This document shows positions 56,884 to 64,000 of a stretch of DNA of 64,000 nt, piece after piece. The stretch is taken from the NCBI GenBank assembly GCA_001800905.1, contig MGWH01000006.1:1-64000 (forward strand), in the 5' to 3' direction. Within the stretch, counting starts at the first letter, position 1, and each line of letters opens with the position of its first letter. The notes under the pieces were generated by a model that was given only the letters and a program-made list of their open reading frames with translations, was not told the DNA's origin and did not search any database. The position numbers were made by a program, and so were the translations under genes. Source of the DNA: Flavobacteria bacterium GWA2_35_26. GTDB lineage: Bacteria > Bacteroidota > Bacteroidia > Flavobacteriales > Flavobacteriaceae.

Positions 56884-57665
56884 TTTTTTTCGGAATCGAC
56901 TACGATCGCACCATTATTTTCAAACCCTATAATTGAATCGTAAATGGCGTATTGCATCGACATATTGAAAGGAATGGTAAAGAGAACACCAATACAGAAA
57001 CCAATCAGCCCTACTAATGAACCTAAAAACGCTACAAATAAAAGTAGAAATAGTGTTAGAAATTTTGAACTAGTTAATCGTATACTTGCCTGTATTGCAC
57101 CAAGAGCTTTTTGTTTGCCAAATATAATTAGCGGAGAACTCAAAACGGTCAATATTCCAATGCCAAATGAGATAATTCCACCGACTACAGGAACTTTAAA
57201 ATAGGTTAAAGCGCTATCAATTCCTGAGCTTATCAATGTAATTATAAAAGTAGCGACGAATAATTCTTTAAAATAGGACCATTGGTAAAAGGAAAAGAAA
57301 TGACGCATTTTAAATTCAACATCTTTTTGAGCAGCATTTGCCATCGTTAAAAAACCCGCACTAATTGGGCTAAACAAACTATTAATAGTCAATACAAAAA
57401 TAAATTGATAACCAAGATATTCTTGCTTTAGCATTTTTGATTCTAATTGTTTGATTGTATTTTCATTTAAATGTTCCACCCCAACAAAACTAATTAGTCC
57501 AACAGCAGCAAATATCATGGATATAAATCCAAAAACAAGTATGGCAAGTCCTGCATACAAAGCTATTTTTTTATAGTTTTCAAAGGCTTTATTGAATACG
57601 TTTTCAAATTGTAGTTCGTATCCATTTGCAAGTAAGTGTGCTATTTTTGTATTGATTGATTCCAT
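56880..57665 (-). CDS. Multi-pass membrane protein, unknown function
   Basis: A 261-aa protein with about five or six hydrophobic helices (IALYAGLAILVFGFISMIFAAVG; FIFVLTINSLFSPISAGFLTMA; and others) and a GLIGFCIGVLFTIPFNMSMQYAIYD segment. It resembles the Flavobacteriaceae membrane proteins often given the doubtful label beta-carotene 15,15'-monooxygenase, for which I see no support. Convergent with yifB with overlapping stop codons. Confidence 0.75.
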   Translation of the reverse strand: MESINTKIAHLLANGYELQFENVFNKAFENYKKIALYAGLAILVFGFISMIFAAVGLISFVGVEHLNENTIKQLESKMLKQEYLGYQFIFVLTINSLFSPISAGFLTMANAAQKDVEFKMRHFFSFYQWSYFKELFVATFIITLISSGIDSALTYFKVPVVGGIISFGIGILTVLSSPLIIFGKQKALGAIQASIRLTSSKFLTLFLLLFVAFLGSLVGLIGFCIGVLFTIPFNMSMQYAIYDSIIGFENNGAIVVDSEKN

Positions 57666-57705
57666 ATAAAGTGTAATAATTTTGTAGTTACAATTATTTA
57701 TTCGG

Positions 57706-59034
57706 TTATAGCCAATTTAAAATCTTCTTCACGATAGTTAGTTTTCCTTTGTAAGGTGCATAACGCAATGGCAAATCGATCCAGGTTGCTTTTTTGACTA
57801 CTGCTTTATGATGTGAAAAAACATCAAAACTTAGTTGGCCGTGATACGCTCCAATTCCGCTGTGTCCAACTCCCCCAAAAGGTAATTTATTATTCGAAAA
57901 ATGCACCATAGTATCGTTGATACAACCACCTCCAAATGAATGTTTTGAGATGATTTCATCACAGAATTTATTTCTTTCGCTGAAAACATACAAAGCCAGT
58001 GGCTTTTCATATTTTGCAATGATGGTATCAATTTCCGATTCGTTATCGTAAGTGACAATTGGTAATAAAGGACCAAAAATCTCATCCTGCATAATCAAGC
58101 TATCCAAGTTGTTTTCTTCGATTAGTGTTGGTGCGAGGTAATTGGTTTCACTATTGAATTTTCCTCCAAAAATCACTTTGTCCGATTCGATCATTTCTAC
58201 TAATCGAGTCCAATTTTTAGCATTGATTATTCGAGCAAAATCTGGAGAAATTTCTGGATTATGTCCATAAGCATGGGTAATCTCTTCTTTTAAATATTGA
58301 ATAAATTGTGCTTTACTTTTTTGGTGCACCAATATGTAATCTGGAGCAATGCAAGTTTGACCAGCATTTATAAATTTCCCCCAAACAATTCGTTTGGCAG
58401 CAATTTGTAAATTAGCTGTTTCATCAACAATACACGGATTTTTTCCACCTAATTCCAATGTGACTGGTGTTAAATGTTGTGCAGCTGCTTTGGCTACAAT
58501 TTTGCCTACTGCCACACTTCCAGTAAAGAATATATAATCCCAACGTTGACTTAGTAATTGAGTAGCCACTGACGCATCACCTTGAATTACTTCAACCTGA
58601 TTGATTGAAAATACTTTAGCAATTATTTTTTGAATAATCTCCGCTGTATTAGGAGTTAATTCGGAAGGTTTTAAAACGACTTGATTTCCGGCCGCAACAG
58701 CAGCAATAACAGGACAAAGTGCCAATTGAAAAGGATAATTCCAAGGAGAAATTACTAATACTTTCCCGTAGGGTTCCTTATAAATGTAATCGGATGAAGG
58801 AATATTAACTACAAAAGGGAATACTCTTTTTGGCTTTGCCCAACGACTTAGATTTTTAATGGTGTGTTTTAAATCGGAAATAACATAACTGGTTTCAGTA
58901 ACTACAGTTTCAAATTCAGGTTTATGAAAATCGGCTTTTAAAGCGCTAATAATTTCATCCTCATGTATGATTATTGCATTCAATAAACGTTTTAATATTT
59001 CCTTTCGATAACCAATATCCGATTTGTAATTCAT
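57706..59034 (-). CDS. Aldehyde dehydrogenase family protein (class 3-like)
   Basis: A 442-aa NAD(P)-dependent aldehyde dehydrogenase. WNYPFQLALCPVIAAVAAGNQVVLKPSE binds the cofactor, FFTGSVAVGK is the Rossmann glycine motif, Glu in VTLELGGKNPCIV and Cys in NAGQTCIAPDYIL are catalytic. Compact length and C-terminal SFGGGCINDTMVHFSNNKLPFGGVGHSG place it with ALDH3/CoA-independent long-chain aldehyde enzymes. It oxidises aldehydes to acids. The start codon ATG 59034 is preceded by an in-frame stop, so the N-terminus is slightly shorter than relatives. Confidence 0.92.
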   Translation of the reverse strand: MNYKSDIGYRKEILKRLLNAIIIHEDEIISALKADFHKPEFETVVTETSYVISDLKHTIKNLSRWAKPKRVFPFVVNIPSSDYIYKEPYGKVLVISPWNYPFQLALCPVIAAVAAGNQVVLKPSELTPNTAEIIQKIIAKVFSINQVEVIQGDASVATQLLSQRWDYIFFTGSVAVGKIVAKAAAQHLTPVTLELGGKNPCIVDETANLQIAAKRIVWGKFINAGQTCIAPDYILVHQKSKAQFIQYLKEEITHAYGHNPEISPDFARIINAKNWTRLVEMIESDKVIFGGKFNSETNYLAPTLIEENNLDSLIMQDEIFGPLLPIVTYDNESEIDTIIAKYEKPLALYVFSERNKFCDEIISKHSFGGGCINDTMVHFSNNKLPFGGVGHSGIGAYHGQLSFDVFSHHKAVVKKATWIDLPLRYAPYKGKLTIVKKILNWL

Positions 59035-59089
59035 AACCTAGACGAGTTAAATTTGGTATGCAATTTAATTTTTAAAATTGAATTACACA

Positions 59090-59097
59090 CAAAATTA
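59090..59097 (-). promoter_or_regulatory. Candidate -7 element for the aldehyde dehydrogenase gene
   Basis: The minus strand reads TAATTTTG (TAnnTTTG), 55 nt before the ATG. Weak evidence because no TTG box was seen. Confidence 0.35.
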
Positions 59098-59108
59098 AAA
59101 ATTATAAT

Positions 59109-59801
59109 TTAGACGGCTTTCCAAATAACATCGTCAGGAGTAGGGGCAATAATAGTTATTGCTTCTTTGGAAACGGGATGGGTAAAACTTAATTTTCGAG
59201 CATGTAAATGAATGCCTCCATCTGGATTACTTCGGTCGAATCCGTATTTTAAATCGCCTTTAATTGGCGAGCCAATGGCTGCTAATTGTGCTCTAATTTG
59301 GTGGTGTCTTCCAGTATGAAGTTCAATTTCTAGTGCGGTATAATTGGTCAGCTCTTTAATGATTTTATATTCCAAACTAGCCAATTTACTGTCAGGAACT
59401 TCGTTTAGATGTGCTTTTGAAGTATTGTTTTTCTCATTCCTTTTAATGTAATGCACCAATTTATCTTGAGACTTTACAGGTTTGTTTTTTACGACTGCCC
59501 AATATGTTTTTTGAGTTGCTCTATTGCTAAATAATTCATTCATTCTAGATAATGCTTTACTAGTACGAGCAAAAACCACGATTCCAGTAGTGGGTCTGTC
59601 TAATCGATGAACTACTCCCAAAAACACCTCTCCAGGCTTGTTGTATTTATCTTTAATGTATTCTTTGACAACGTCGCTCAGCGGCTTATCACCAGTTTTA
59701 TCACCCTGGACAATATCGCCTACACGTTTGTTCACCACGATAAGGTGATTGTCTTCGTGAATGACTTGAAGGTTATTCTTGTTAGAAACTATTTTTTCCA
59801 A
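59109..59801 (-). CDS. RluA family pseudouridine synthase
   Basis: A 230-aa enzyme that isomerises specific uridines in rRNA or tRNA. The catalytic motif VHRLDRPTTGIVVFARTSKA contains the conserved Asp, and HTGRHHQIRAQLAAIGSPIKGDLKYG is the second family block. The S4 domain found in many RluA proteins is absent. The start appears to be TTG at 59801 (residues MEKIVSNKNN), since an in-frame stop lies upstream and no ATG follows in the early part. The RNA target cannot be inferred. 56 bp after panB, probably separate. Confidence 0.9.
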   Translation of the reverse strand: MEKIVSNKNNLQVIHEDNHLIVVNKRVGDIVQGDKTGDKPLSDVVKEYIKDKYNKPGEVFLGVVHRLDRPTTGIVVFARTSKALSRMNELFSNRATQKTYWAVVKNKPVKSQDKLVHYIKRNEKNNTSKAHLNEVPDSKLASLEYKIIKELTNYTALEIELHTGRHHQIRAQLAAIGSPIKGDLKYGFDRSNPDGGIHLHARKLSFTHPVSKEAITIIAPTPDDVIWKAV

Positions 59802-59857
59802 ATTAAATATAAAATTCGAACATTATTAATGGACCATTAATCACTAATTACTTGTCA

Positions 59858-60676
59858 CTAATATTGCTCATTAGCATTTGGAAAATCAGATGATTTCACA
59901 TCCTCAACATATTGACTAATTGCTGAAGTCATTCCTTCATAAAGATTCATATAACGTCGTAAGAAACGAGGACTAAATTCGTTATTCATTCCCAACATAT
60001 CATGAATTACCAATACTTGTCCATCTACACCACCACCGGCACCAATTCCGATAACAGGAATCGAAATACTTTTGGCAACTTGTTCTGCTAAATGAGCTGG
60101 AATTTTTTCTAGCACAATGGCAAAACAGCCTAAGCTTTCTAGTAGTTTGGCATCTTCAATTAATTGTTCCGCCTCAGCATCTTCTTTAGCACGAACGGTG
60201 TAGGTTCCAAATTTGTAAATGGATTGTGGGGTTAATCCCAAATGCCCCATTACAGGAATTCCAGCATTTAATATTTTTTTGATGGAATCTTTAATTTCGC
60301 TTCCACCTTCTAATTTTACCGCATGACCACCGCTTTCTTTCATAATTCGGATCGCAGAACGCAAGGCTTCTTTGGAATCGGATTGGTAGCTACCAAAAGG
60401 CAAATCGACTACTACTAAAGCGCGTTCAATAGCACGAACTACAGACGAAGCATGGTATATCATTTGATCCAAAGTAATCGGTAAGGTAGTTTCGTGTCCT
60501 GCCATTACATTCGAAGCAGAATCCCCAACTAAAATTACATCTACGCCTGAAGAATCTACAATTTTAGCCATTGTATAATCATAGGCAGTAAGCATTGAAA
60601 TTTTTTCACCATTGGCTTTCATTTCAATTAATGACTTCGTAGTAATTCTTTTGTAATCTTTTTTTGCGACCGACAT
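59858..60676 (-). CDS. panB: 3-methyl-2-oxobutanoate hydroxymethyltransferase
   Basis: A 272-aa PanB, the first step of pantothenate (CoA) synthesis: it adds a hydroxymethyl group from methylene-THF to 2-oxoisovalerate. [29 protein letters not shown] binds substrate and Mg; [16 protein letters not shown] and [11 protein letters not shown] are conserved, and the catalytic Glu is in [11 protein letters not shown]. Length is typical. panC and panD are not in the window. Divergent from the NTF2-like gene. Confidence 0.95.
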   Translation of the reverse strand: MSVAKKDYKRITTKSLIEMKANGEKISMLTAYDYTMAKIVDSSGVDVILVGDSASNVMAGHETTLPITLDQMIYHASSVVRAIERALVVVDLPFGSYQSDSKEALRSAIRIMKESGGHAVKLEGGSEIKDSIKKILNAGIPVMGHLGLTPQSIYKFGTYTVRAKEDAEAEQLIEDAKLLESLGCFAIVLEKIPAHLAEQVAKSISIPVIGIGAGGGVDGQVLVIHDMLGMNNEFSPRFLRRYMNLYEGMTSAISQYVEDVKSSDFPNANEQY

Positions 60677-60778
60677 AGTATTGTATTTAATTGCGGTAAA
60701 GGTAATAAAATCAATTTTTCTTAGCTCAACATTGTAGAATTATTGTTTATTTTGAGGATTGATTATTATTTTAATACT

Positions 60779-61210
60779 ATGAAAACAATTTTATTAAGTC
60801 TTATGCTTGTTTTTACAAGCGCTCTTTATTCTCAAAATGAGGATGTCAAACAAGTGGTCGTTACTTTTTTCAAAGGCTTTCATGCTAAAGACAGCATCAC
60901 GATGAAATCAGTGTGTGCTGAAAAAATGATTTTGCAATCCATTTCGGAATCACTTAAAGGGAACCAATTAAAAAATGAAAATCCACACTCCTTTTATTTA
61001 TCTATTGCAACGATTCCAGCAACGATTCTTTTTGAAGAAAGAATATTAAACTATTCGATTCAGGTAGATGGCACCATGGCACATGTTTGGACGCCTTACG
61101 AATTTTATGTGAACAATAAGTTTAGCCACAAAGGGGTAAATGCATTTACCTTATTTAAGGATAATGGACTATGGAAAATAGTGTATTTAATTGATACCAG
61201 GCGAAAGTAA
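60779..61210 (+). CDS. Secreted NTF2-like (SnoaL/DUF4440-type) protein
   Basis: A 143-aa protein. ATG 60779 (MKTILLSLMLVFTSALYSQ) gives a clean signal peptide; the upstream extension is unlikely. The remainder has the cone-shaped NTF2-like pattern: helix (DVKQVVVTFFKGFHAKDSITMKSVCAEKM), then beta strands YSIQVDGTMAHVWTPYEFYVN and AFTLFKDNGLWKIVYLIDTRR. Related domains include binding proteins and isomerases; no catalytic residue is evident. Convergent with sdaA, 1 bp between their stops. Confidence 0.78.
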   Translation: MKTILLSLMLVFTSALYSQNEDVKQVVVTFFKGFHAKDSITMKSVCAEKMILQSISESLKGNQLKNENPHSFYLSIATIPATILFEERILNYSIQVDGTMAHVWTPYEFYVNNKFSHKGVNAFTLFKDNGLWKIVYLIDTRRK

Positions 61211-61211
61211 A

Positions 61212-62639
61212 TTAACAATCCGACAGATTTACAGCTACTGCTAATCCTCCTTGAGAAGTCTCTTTGTATTTAGAGTTCATGTCTTTGGCAGTTTGCCACA
61301 TGGTATCTACTACTTTATCCAAAGGAACTTTTACATTCTTTGGATCAGTAGCCAATGCTAATTCAGCAGCATTAATGGCTTTTATTGCACCCATCGTATT
61401 TCTCTCAATACAAGGAATTTGTACCAAACCTTCTATTGGATCACAGGTCAAACCTAAATGATGTTCCATCGCAATTTCGGCTGCAATTAAAACTTGACTC
61501 GGAGTTCCGCCCATGAGTTCACACAAAGCCGCCGCTGCCATAGCTGATGATACTCCAATTTCTGCTTGACAACCACCCATTGCGGCAGATATAGTAGCTC
61601 CTTGCTTAAAGATGCTACCGATTTCTCCAGCAACTAATAAAAATTGCTTGATTTCTTTATCTCCAGCTTGATGGTTTTCTATCACCATATAATACATAAG
61701 AACAGCTGGAATAACACCTGCACTTCCATTGGTTGGTGCAGTTACCACTCGGCCTAATGATGCATTTACTTCGTTTACAGCCAATGCAAAACAGCTTACC
61801 CATTTTAATATTTGGCGGAATTTAACCTCAGTTTTTCGTATTTGTTCTAACCAAGTTTGTGGTGAATTATAGTTGGAAAGTCCAATCAAATCTTGGTGCA
61901 TATCAAAAGCTCTTCTACGAACATTTAGTCCGCCAGGTAAAATGCCTTCAGAATGACAACCCAAATACATGCATTCCAACATAGTATTCCATATTCGAAG
62001 TAGTTCTTCATGAATTTCATTTTCAGAGCGCATTGATTTTTCATTTTCCAAAACGATTTCTGAAATTGATTTTTCTTCAGATATGGCAAATTGCAGTAAG
62101 TCGGCTGCATTATTGATTATATATGGAAAAGCACATTTTAAAACATGTTTCTTTTTGGCGTTAACTCGTTCTTCTACTACTACAAAACCTCCACCAATTG
62201 AATAATAGGTAGCTTCATATTGGTCATTTTTGTTGAAAAAAGCGGTGAATTTGATACCGTTAGAATGAAAAGGAAGAAAATTTTTGTTGAAAACAATCGC
62301 TACTTTAGGATCAAATAGAATGGTGTTTTCGCCACCTAAATTTATTGTTTTGTTATTTATAATTTGATCAGTAATCCCTTTTACATTTTGTACTGGAATT
62401 GTTTCTGGATTCTGATTACTTAACCCTAACATTACAGCTAAATCTGTTGCGTGTCCTTTACCAGTAAGCGACAGTGATCCGTATAAATCTACTCGAATTG
62501 AAATAGTAGCATTCAGCTTGTTTTCATTTCTAAGTTCTGACAAGAAACGTTCTGCTGCTCTCCAAGGACCTAAAGTGTGTGAACTTGATGGTCCAACACC
62601 GATTTTCAACATATCGAAAACAGAAATACATTCTTCCAT
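61212..62639 (-). CDS. sdaA: L-serine ammonia-lyase (iron-sulfur type)
   Basis: A 475-aa single-chain type II serine dehydratase turning L-serine into pyruvate and ammonia. The beta domain (~1-160) begins with [23 protein letters not shown], and the alpha domain (~180-475) includes [18 protein letters not shown] and the Cys residues expected to ligate the 4Fe-4S cluster ([41 protein letters not shown]). Cytosolic and oxygen-sensitive. Monocistronic; own promoter-like motif upstream. Confidence 0.94.
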   Translation of the reverse strand: MEECISVFDMLKIGVGPSSSHTLGPWRAAERFLSELRNENKLNATISIRVDLYGSLSLTGKGHATDLAVMLGLSNQNPETIPVQNVKGITDQIINNKTINLGGENTILFDPKVAIVFNKNFLPFHSNGIKFTAFFNKNDQYEATYYSIGGGFVVVEERVNAKKKHVLKCAFPYIINNAADLLQFAISEEKSISEIVLENEKSMRSENEIHEELLRIWNTMLECMYLGCHSEGILPGGLNVRRRAFDMHQDLIGLSNYNSPQTWLEQIRKTEVKFRQILKWVSCFALAVNEVNASLGRVVTAPTNGSAGVIPAVLMYYMVIENHQAGDKEIKQFLLVAGEIGSIFKQGATISAAMGGCQAEIGVSSAMAAAALCELMGGTPSQVLIAAEIAMEHHLGLTCDPIEGLVQIPCIERNTMGAIKAINAAELALATDPKNVKVPLDKVVDTMWQTAKDMNSKYKETSQGGLAVAVNLSDC

Positions 62640-62653
62640 GATTTAACTTTTCT

Positions 62654-62661
62654 CAAAAATA
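62654..62661 (-). promoter_or_regulatory. Candidate -7 element for sdaA
   Basis: The minus strand reads TATTTTTG (TAnnTTTG), 14 nt before the ATG, leaving a very short leader. Confidence 0.45.
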
Positions 62662-62777
62662 TATATTTTGCGTTAGATATATTGGTAATTTACTTGAATT
62701 TTATACCGTATTTTTAATATTTCGCAAATATTCGATTTCATTTCCCTGTTTTATCATCTATTTAATTTAAATATATT

Positions 62778-62785
62778 TACATTTG
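62778..62785 (+). promoter_or_regulatory. Candidate -7 element for the M14 peptidase gene
   Basis: TACATTTG (TAnnTTTG), 28 nt before ATG 62814. The 174-bp spacer thus holds divergent promoters for sdaA and this gene. Confidence 0.5.
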
Positions 62786-62813
62786 ATATCCTATAAATTC
62801 TTTTACAAATCTT

Positions 62814-64000
62814 ATGAGAAAGTCAATTATTTTAATTCTGTTTTTGTATTCATTACAAACAGTAGCTCAAATTAAATCTCCTTCAGAATTTTTGCCTAAT
62901 TATGGTAAACAAATTACCTTTTACCATCAAACGGAAGCCTATTTTGGGCATTTAGTGAAGGAATCTTCTTTTATTAAACATCAAGTATATGGACAAACTA
63001 ATGAGGAACGAAATTTAAATGTTTATTTTGTTTCAACTCCTGAGAATTTGGCCAATTTAGATCAAATTAGAAATAATAATTTGAGTGCTATTGGTTTATC
63101 CAATCAAAAAAATCAAAAAATTGGAGACAAGCTTATTGTTTGGATTAGCTTTAGCGTGCATGGTAACGAATATGCTGGTATGGAAAGTGCTATGACTGTA
63201 GCTTATGAATTATTGAATCCTGCTAACAAAGAAACCAAAGAGTGGTTGAAAAATACGATTGTAATTTTGGACCCGTGTGAAAATCCAGATGGACTTTCTC
63301 GTTATGCCAATTGGCTTCGTGAAATATCAGGAAAGAAAACGCATCCAGGATTGTCTGATAGAGAACATATGGAAGTTTGGCCAGGCGGAAGATACAATCA
63401 TTATATTTTTGATTTGAATCGTGATTGGGCATGGCAAACACAAATTGAATCTCAAAAACGTATTGCTTTATACAATCAATGGATGCCACAGGTTCATGCA
63501 GACATTCATGAAATGGGATATGAATCACCTTATTTTTTTCCACCATCTGCAGAGCCTTTACATGAATTTATCGACCAATATCAGAAAGATTTTCATTTCT
63601 CATTAGGAAAAAATATTGCAGCCAAATTTGATAAGGAAAATTGGTTGTACAACACTCGTGAACGATTTGATTTGTTTTATCCAAGTTATGGTGATACCTA
63701 TCCCACATACAACGGTGCTGTTGGGATGACATTGGAACAAGGTGGAATAGGTGCTGGACGCGAAATTAAATTAGCCAATGGGTCTCATTTAACCACTAAA
63801 GATAGATTGACTCATCATGCAAAAGCAGTACTGACGATTATTGAAACAGCATCCAATCAGTCAGATCAATTGCTAAAAGGTTTTAGAGGATTTATGACCA
63901 ATTCTAGAAAAAAAGCCAAAGGAGTGTATGCTACTTATGTTATGAAAAACAATGCAAAGTCAGAACAATTGGTTGAGTTACTTAAAAAGAATGGAATTGA
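62814..64000 (+). CDS. Secreted M14 family zinc carboxypeptidase (cut by window end)
   Basis: The frame opens at ATG 62814 and stays open for 395 codons to the window edge, so the C-terminus is missing. Signal peptide MRKSIILILFLYSLQTVAQ. The M14 domain has the first zinc ligands in SVHGNEYAGME (His...Glu), a substrate-binding region DPCENPDGLSRYANW, the third ligand near QVHADIHEMG and the catalytic Glu region MTLEQGG. Periplasmic or secreted; it would trim C-terminal residues from peptides or peptidoglycan stem peptides. Bacteroidota members of this type are often 800 aa or longer. Confidence 0.87.
   Translation, partial: MRKSIILILFLYSLQTVAQIKSPSEFLPNYGKQITFYHQTEAYFGHLVKESSFIKHQVYGQTNEERNLNVYFVSTPENLANLDQIRNNNLSAIGLSNQKNQKIGDKLIVWISFSVHGNEYAGMESAMTVAYELLNPANKETKEWLKNTIVILDPCENPDGLSRYANWLREISGKKTHPGLSDREHMEVWPGGRYNHYIFDLNRDWAWQTQIESQKRIALYNQWMPQVHADIHEMGYESPYFFPPSAEPLHEFIDQYQKDFHFSLGKNIAAKFDKENWLYNTRERFDLFYPSYGDTYPTYNGAVGMTLEQGGIGAGREIKLANGSHLTTKDRLTHHAKAVLTIIETASNQSDQLLKGFRGFMTNSRKKAKGVYATYVMKNNAKSEQLVELLKKNGI

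Noticed and set aside
56880..57665. Beta-carotene 15,15'-monooxygenase
   Set aside because: The protein lacks the conserved His residues of carotenoid oxygenases; it is just a multi-pass membrane protein.

Overview
The window looks like chromosome from a Flavobacterium-type bacterium (Bacteroidota, Flavobacteriaceae). The evidence is low GC, very compact operons, few Shine-Dalgarno sequences and a recurring upstream motif TAnnTTTG (sometimes with TTG about 18-24 nt before it), which is the known Bacteroidota housekeeping promoter. The gene families agree: an OMP_b-brl type outer-membrane receptor, DUF6952, a Bacteroidota-type integrase, and a tmRNA whose tag reads GEGNYALAA. The species cannot be fixed from the sequence alone.

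Layout. 1-2.1 kb: a tyrosine recombinase enclosed by a perfect 91-bp inverted repeat, next to the 3' end of tmRNA (ssrA). The right-hand repeat contains the tmRNA terminator. This is the only clearly accessory-looking part, and it touches the window edge, so an assembly-end artefact is possible. 2.2-9.9 kb: lipoprotein serine hydrolase, a degenerate alanine/saccharopine dehydrogenase-like protein, a 56-aa membrane protein, an outer-membrane receptor, ArsC, a CPBP protease and MenE. 10-16 kb: acyl-CoA carboxylase beta subunit, LpxD, RF2 (prfB, with a programmed +1 frameshift), threonine aldolase, a VOC+ABM fusion and YbaB. 16-21.6 kb: oligopeptidase B-like S9 peptidase, a cysteine/cystathionine beta-synthase family enzyme, YebC, GcvT and tRNA-Ser(UGA).

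21.7-28.4 kb is one tight leftward operon, tpx-dgk-ftsK-lolA-lptF/G-ribB, mostly cell-envelope genes. 28.5-29.9 kb is a peroxiredoxin-thioredoxin-DUF6952 redox operon. 30-37.2 kb is a leftward operon of five genes (sodium/solute symporter, anmK, GHL10 glycosidase-like protein, AmpG-like permease, NagZ-like GH3) that reads as peptidoglycan/anhydroMurNAc recycling. A large FAD/Fe-S D-lactate dehydrogenase-like gene is transcribed divergently from it. D-lactate is the by-product of MurNAc-6-P cleavage, so the neighbourhood makes metabolic sense, although no murQ lies in the window.

40-64 kb: amino-acid permease, lipoamide dehydrogenase, DoxX-like protein, the pabB-tilS-dsbD operon, ammonium transporter with a repeat-bearing upstream region, two tandem secreted amidohydrolases of which only one domain keeps its metal ligands, YifB/ComM, a membrane protein, aldehyde dehydrogenase, RluA-type pseudouridine synthase, PanB, an NTF2-like secreted protein, L-serine dehydratase and the start of a secreted M14 carboxypeptidase that runs off the window.

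Most of the window is ordinary core genome. I see no CRISPR array, phage module, toxin-antitoxin or defence island. The best leads are the inverted-repeat-flanked integrase beside ssrA, the RibB protein with a dead GTP-cyclohydrolase domain, the peptidoglycan-recycling/D-lactate neighbourhood, the VOC-ABM fusion and the repeated motif upstream of amt. Promoter and terminator calls come from motif reading by eye and have not been tested.
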